This document shows positions 56,056 to 58,754 of a stretch of 58,754 nt of DNA, in pieces (positions within the stretch are counted from its first letter, which is position 1; every line of letters starts with the position of its first letter). Source of the DNA: Paludibacter sp. (GTDB taxonomy: Bacteria; Bacteroidota; Bacteroidia; Bacteroidales; Paludibacteraceae); the NCBI GenBank assembly GCA_027450045.1, contig DAIDKM010000007.1, forward strand, positions 1-58,754. The letters run 5' to 3'. The notes under the pieces were generated by a model. It worked only from the letters and a program-made list of their open reading frames with translations, had not been told where the DNA came from and made no database searches. The position numbers and the translations under genes were made by a program.

Positions 56056-57522
56056 TCATTCTACGATGATCTTTCCTTGCTTCACACGAGTTGATCCTTG
56101 CAAAAATTCGTAATAATAGACGCCCGGCAACAGATCACCTTTGTTTAGAAAGATTTTGTTGGCATTCACGGGAATACTCTTTACGGTAACGCCAACTTCG
56201 TTGTAAATGCGAAGGTTCATTCCGGTAAGATCTGTTTGAGCAGGAATATCAAACACGCCGGTTTCCTTCATCGGATTGGGATAGAAGGCAATGTTAGCAC
56301 CTGCACTGGTCTCCGTTATGCCCGTTGACGAAGTTTTGAAAGCTAATCCGTCAATCTTTAACACGGCACCCACATAACTTTTTGCTGTATCCTGCCAAGT
56401 TTGTCCTTGCCACCTGGAACTACCTATGCTAATCATGGCTGAATCGGCAATTTGGCTGCCACTAAATGGCATTTCCACATAGGTATAACTTGACGCTGCC
56501 GGCAGGGTCATTCCATATCCTCCGACATTTGAACCATGATATTTTAAATTTATATTAATTATTGCTGAATCTTTTGGGTTTGCAGGTGCATATTTATAGT
56601 AGAACGTCAACGTACCGCTTTGTTGATTGTACGGAAAGCCTCCTGCAAAGGTGTTTGTGACATTATTCCACTGCCCATCTTGTACATTGCCTTCATTTAA
56701 TTGAAATGTGTTGCTATTTTTACCTGATGTACCTGCAACAGTCATCAATTCAAGTGCATATTTTCCTTTATAGGCATCTGTTGTTTGAAAAACTGTTGAA
56801 TTTAAATTTCCTTGAGTATCCCAATCATTGAGAGTAGGATATGCGTTGTAATTTGTCCACGATTCAAAGTCACCATTCATAAGTGCAGGTTGACTTGAAA
56901 CACCTGTAAACGAAATGCTGTCGAACTTGGCAGTACTTCCCGGTAATCCACTAAAAACTAACAAATTGCTCGAAGTAGCCACAAAAATAATGCTATCAGG
57001 AGCTTGGGTAAGCGCAGGAGTGAAGGTAAACGAGAAAGGCGTATAAGTGGAATGGATACCTCCCACAGCATAAAAATAGTGAGCAAAACCTACTCCGTTT
57101 TTCTTAAACACAATACCTATCAATGCCGAATCGGCATTATTTACATTATAGGTGTAGTAACCACGGATACCTGTCGGTATTTGCGTGTATGGAATTCCAC
57201 CAGTCCATGTAGAAGGATCGTTGTTGTCTGTTTTAGTTGCGTTAGTAAAATAGCCTCCTGTTGTATCAACTGCAGGAGCAACAGGCGCCTCGGTAATCAA
57301 TTTAACGGCATACATTCCATGATAAGCATTGGTAGCCTGTATAACATTAGCAACGTGTGAATTTTGAAATGATCGTAAGTTTGAAGACGTAGGATAGTTT
57401 GTCGGTTGCAGAAATGACATTGTTGACCAATAGTCAAAACTCCCGTTTGGGATCGTATCCTGAGCATTAACAGGAAAAAACGTAAGGCACAGGAAAAGGA
57501 AAGCGCATAGAGTTGTTTTCAT
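56056..57522 (-). CDS. Type IX secretion cargo protein with two repeated beta modules
   Basis: The 488-residue protein has a signal peptide (MKTTLCAFLFLCLTFFPVNA) and a C-terminal T9SS sorting domain of about 80 residues. The sorting domain opens with AFYPNPMKETG and has LRIYNEVG and GVYYYEF before the end, GKIIVE. Between them are two related jelly-roll-like modules: one begins IPNGSFDYWST, the other ALMNGDFESWTNY, each followed by a Tyr-Gly-Lys/Met-Tyr-Ala motif (AYHGMYAVKLIT, AYKGKYALELMT). They resemble carbohydrate-binding modules of the PCMD/DUF4493 kind, but I do not assign a ligand. PorU and PorV in this window would process it. The ATG at 57522 gives the proper signal peptide. Confidence 0.85.
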   Translation of the reverse strand: MKTTLCAFLFLCLTFFPVNAQDTIPNGSFDYWSTMSFLQPTNYPTSSNLRSFQNSHVANVIQATNAYHGMYAVKLITEAPVAPAVDTTGGYFTNATKTDNNDPSTWTGGIPYTQIPTGIRGYYTYNVNNADSALIGIVFKKNGVGFAHYFYAVGGIHSTYTPFSFTFTPALTQAPDSIIFVATSSNLLVFSGLPGSTAKFDSISFTGVSSQPALMNGDFESWTNYNAYPTLNDWDTQGNLNSTVFQTTDAYKGKYALELMTVAGTSGKNSNTFQLNEGNVQDGQWNNVTNTFAGGFPYNQQSGTLTFYYKYAPANPKDSAIININLKYHGSNVGGYGMTLPAASSYTYVEMPFSGSQIADSAMISIGSSRWQGQTWQDTAKSYVGAVLKIDGLAFKTSSTGITETSAGANIAFYPNPMKETGVFDIPAQTDLTGMNLRIYNEVGVTVKSIPVNANKIFLNKGDLLPGVYYYEFLQGSTRVKQGKIIVE

Positions 57523-57564
57523 AAAAAATAAATTAGAATGGTTGGTATTAAAGACTCGATACAA

Positions 57565-58183
57565 AGACGTATTTATGTTGATAGTGGTAGCATTTTGTAA
57601 GGTTGGGAGCTAAAATAAAATCATTCATCGGCAAATATAGTATGGTTTAGTTCAAATTAGTAAGCTATGAAGGAAAAAAAGAAATACTTATCAAAAAATG
57701 TCGTGTTTTGGGTGTTAATCGTTGGTCCCTGCTAATAACCTCATCCGCCCTCGTATGTTTGGGCGCCTTCCCCAAAATGTTGAGTTTTGACCTCTCCCCT
57801 GCTCTCTCTCGGAGAAAAGAAGTCTGAATGTTCGTAGGACTAACTATGCATAACATCCTATTAAATTGTATATCACGCATAAGTATGTACTGATTACAAC
57901 GGGATGGTGAATAGATGTAATGCTATTTTTCCTCTTTTCTTTTGTGTAAAGGCCATCATTAACCTCTTTTTGGTAAACCCTGCGAGTTAATAACATACTT
58001 ATCTCATTGCCCATTTCCATTATTGGTCAAAAAGCGTGCCTTCGATCGAAGAATAAAAGATTCCGTTTAAAAAAAGAGGAGCCTTGCAGAGAGATTTGAT
58101 AGAGATCATTTCAACATCAATTGTCTGAACCACGATTATCTCAGATTCAATAATTCAGCAGATAAATGATCACTACTTGCTTC
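57565..58183. other. Intergenic region between cargo gene and unrecognised gene
   Basis: No gene is supported. A minus-strand -7-like TATATTTG lies at 57639-57632, and a 12-base palindrome CTTCGATCGAAG at 58040-58051. CT-rich sequence (about 57786-57821) and a stretch starting AACCACGATTATCTCAGATT (58129 onward) look like degenerate Bacteroidetes intergenic repeats. Confidence 0.4.
57632..57639 (-). promoter_or_regulatory. Possible -7 box of the T9SS cargo gene
   Basis: The minus strand reads TATATTTG, 110 bases before the ATG. The nearest TTG is only 13 bases upstream, so this is weak. Confidence 0.28.
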
Positions 58184-58754
58184 CTACGGCAGATAAGAGG
58201 TTCTCGTCAATGGTTCGGGTTCATAGCTGAGCAACGAGTGAAGGAGAGTGTCTTTCAATATCGCTCTGTATTGATATGCTTTGCCGTCAATTAAAACGCG
58301 GTCTGAGATGAGCCGCACGCCATGGCTATAATCCACATACGTCTCAAGATGTTTGCCGTAAACAGGTTGTATCGGTTTCCCGTCCAATTTATGCCAACCA
58401 TAGATGATGACATGCTTTACGCTTGACGTGTCATTTAGTTTCGACGATATCACAATGTCTTTCTTAATGCCTCCCACAAAAATTTCCTGCGGTTTCCCCG
58501 CCGCTTTTATCAGGGCAAAGATCACTTGAGAGTGATCATAAAAAAGATCCGGTGTTTCATTTCTGTCTCCCCGCGGGATGTAGTTGAAAGGTTCGAGCTT
58601 TAGCTTCGTATGTCTGTACACAATATCAACCACTTTGGGTGTCGGCAAAGAGCAGTGTAACGAATCTGCAATCATCTGTGCCGTGATGGGACTCATGGGA
58701 ATGATAAAGGCATGTTGATCGTTACCGATAGCAAGATATGTCCGCTTTACAAAA
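58184..58754 (-). CDS. Unrecognised protein, C-terminal part (cut by window edge)
   Basis: The frame is open from the window edge to the stop at 58184, at least 189 residues, and the ATG at 58696 is internal. Visible text is RTYLAIGNDQHAFIIPMSPI, then TAQMIADSLHCSLPTPKVVD. Later comes GGIKKDIVISSKLND, then HVIIYGWHKLDGKPIQPVYG and VDYSHGVRLI, which could include an active-site-like His-Gly. I recall similar hypothetical proteins with the D.DF..PM.P..AQ.IAD...C.LPT.K.VD pattern, but no function. It may be an exported enzyme of unknown activity; the N-terminus is missing. Confidence 0.7.
   Translation of the reverse strand, partial: FVKRTYLAIGNDQHAFIIPMSPITAQMIADSLHCSLPTPKVVDIVYRHTKLKLEPFNYIPRGDRNETPDLFYDHSQVIFALIKAAGKPQEIFVGGIKKDIVISSKLNDTSSVKHVIIYGWHKLDGKPIQPVYGKHLETYVDYSHGVRLISDRVLIDGKAYQYRAILKDTLLHSLLSYEPEPLTRTSYLP

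Noticed and set aside
57665-57880. 71-codon minus-strand frame
   Set aside because: It is made partly of CT-rich repeat-like sequence and has no conserved features.

Overview
The window looks like chromosome from an anaerobic or microaerobic member of the Bacteroidetes, most likely Bacteroidales near Porphyromonadaceae/Paludibacteraceae. The evidence is as follows: type IX secretion genes porU and porV followed by ispF; a FeoA-FeoB fusion; an ECF sigma/anti-sigma pair; a TonB-dependent receptor with a carboxypeptidase-regulatory-like N-terminus; a complex I operon without nuoEFG; and many promoters of the Bacteroidetes type (-33 TTTG or TTG, -7 TAnnTTTG). GC content looks moderate. No tRNA, rRNA, CRISPR array, prophage or intact insertion sequence was seen.

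Layout. 1-4.6 kb (minus strand): start of a FecR-type anti-sigma factor, an ECF sigma factor, and a large exported protein with two C-terminal SPOR-like domains. 5.2-14.7 kb (plus): gcvP, rex, a fumarylacetoacetate-hydrolase-family gene, porU, porV, ispF. 15.1-21.1 kb: iron/metal block with feoAB, a small Cys-rich membrane protein, a small CPIC protein and a TonB receptor. 21.7-23.4 kb: a possible structured RNA/small-ORF locus and an OprB-like porin. 23.5-26.4 kb: Dabb protein (minus), DUF5063, DEDD exonuclease, RlmI-like methyltransferase. 26.5-34.6 kb: a candidate small RNA, sufS-sufE, gyrB, an MFS exporter, a panE-like reductase, a DUF1003 protein and a MarC protein. 34.8-37.8 kb: a stand-alone CBM48-like protein (minus), dihydrolipoyl dehydrogenase and an orphan MlaF-like ATPase. 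38.2-55.7 kb: two complex-I-like operons in tandem. 55.9-58.75 kb (minus): a transposase remnant, a type IX secretion cargo protein and the end of an unrecognised gene.

The most interesting part is 38.2-55.7 kb. The first operon (hyfB, C, E, F, G, I type) encodes a group-4-hydrogenase-like membrane complex. Its large subunit has lost both Ni-Fe-binding CxxC motifs. Its small subunit, fused to a ferredoxin-like segment, has lost three of four ligands of the proximal [4Fe-4S] cluster. It therefore belongs with the energy-converting-hydrogenase-related (Ehr) complexes and cannot be a hydrogenase in the usual sense. The antiporter-like subunits keep their key Glu and Lys, so ion pumping is plausible, but the driving reaction is unknown. 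About 210 bases later a complete 11-subunit NDH-1 (nuoA-D, H-N) begins. Its NuoB and NuoI keep all their cysteines, but there is no NADH-oxidising module.

At the regulatory scale there are three further candidates. A 40-44 base element overlaps the start codons of ispF, of the SPOR-domain gene and of an 11-codon mini-ORF, and in each case it can fold so that the AUG is paired. A locus at 21.7-22.0 kb has its own promoter-like and terminator-like signals and a sequestered, very strong Shine-Dalgarno sequence. A transcription unit of about 70 nt at 26.5 kb has a good promoter and terminator. All promoter, terminator and RNA calls were made by eye and need experimental or covariance support.
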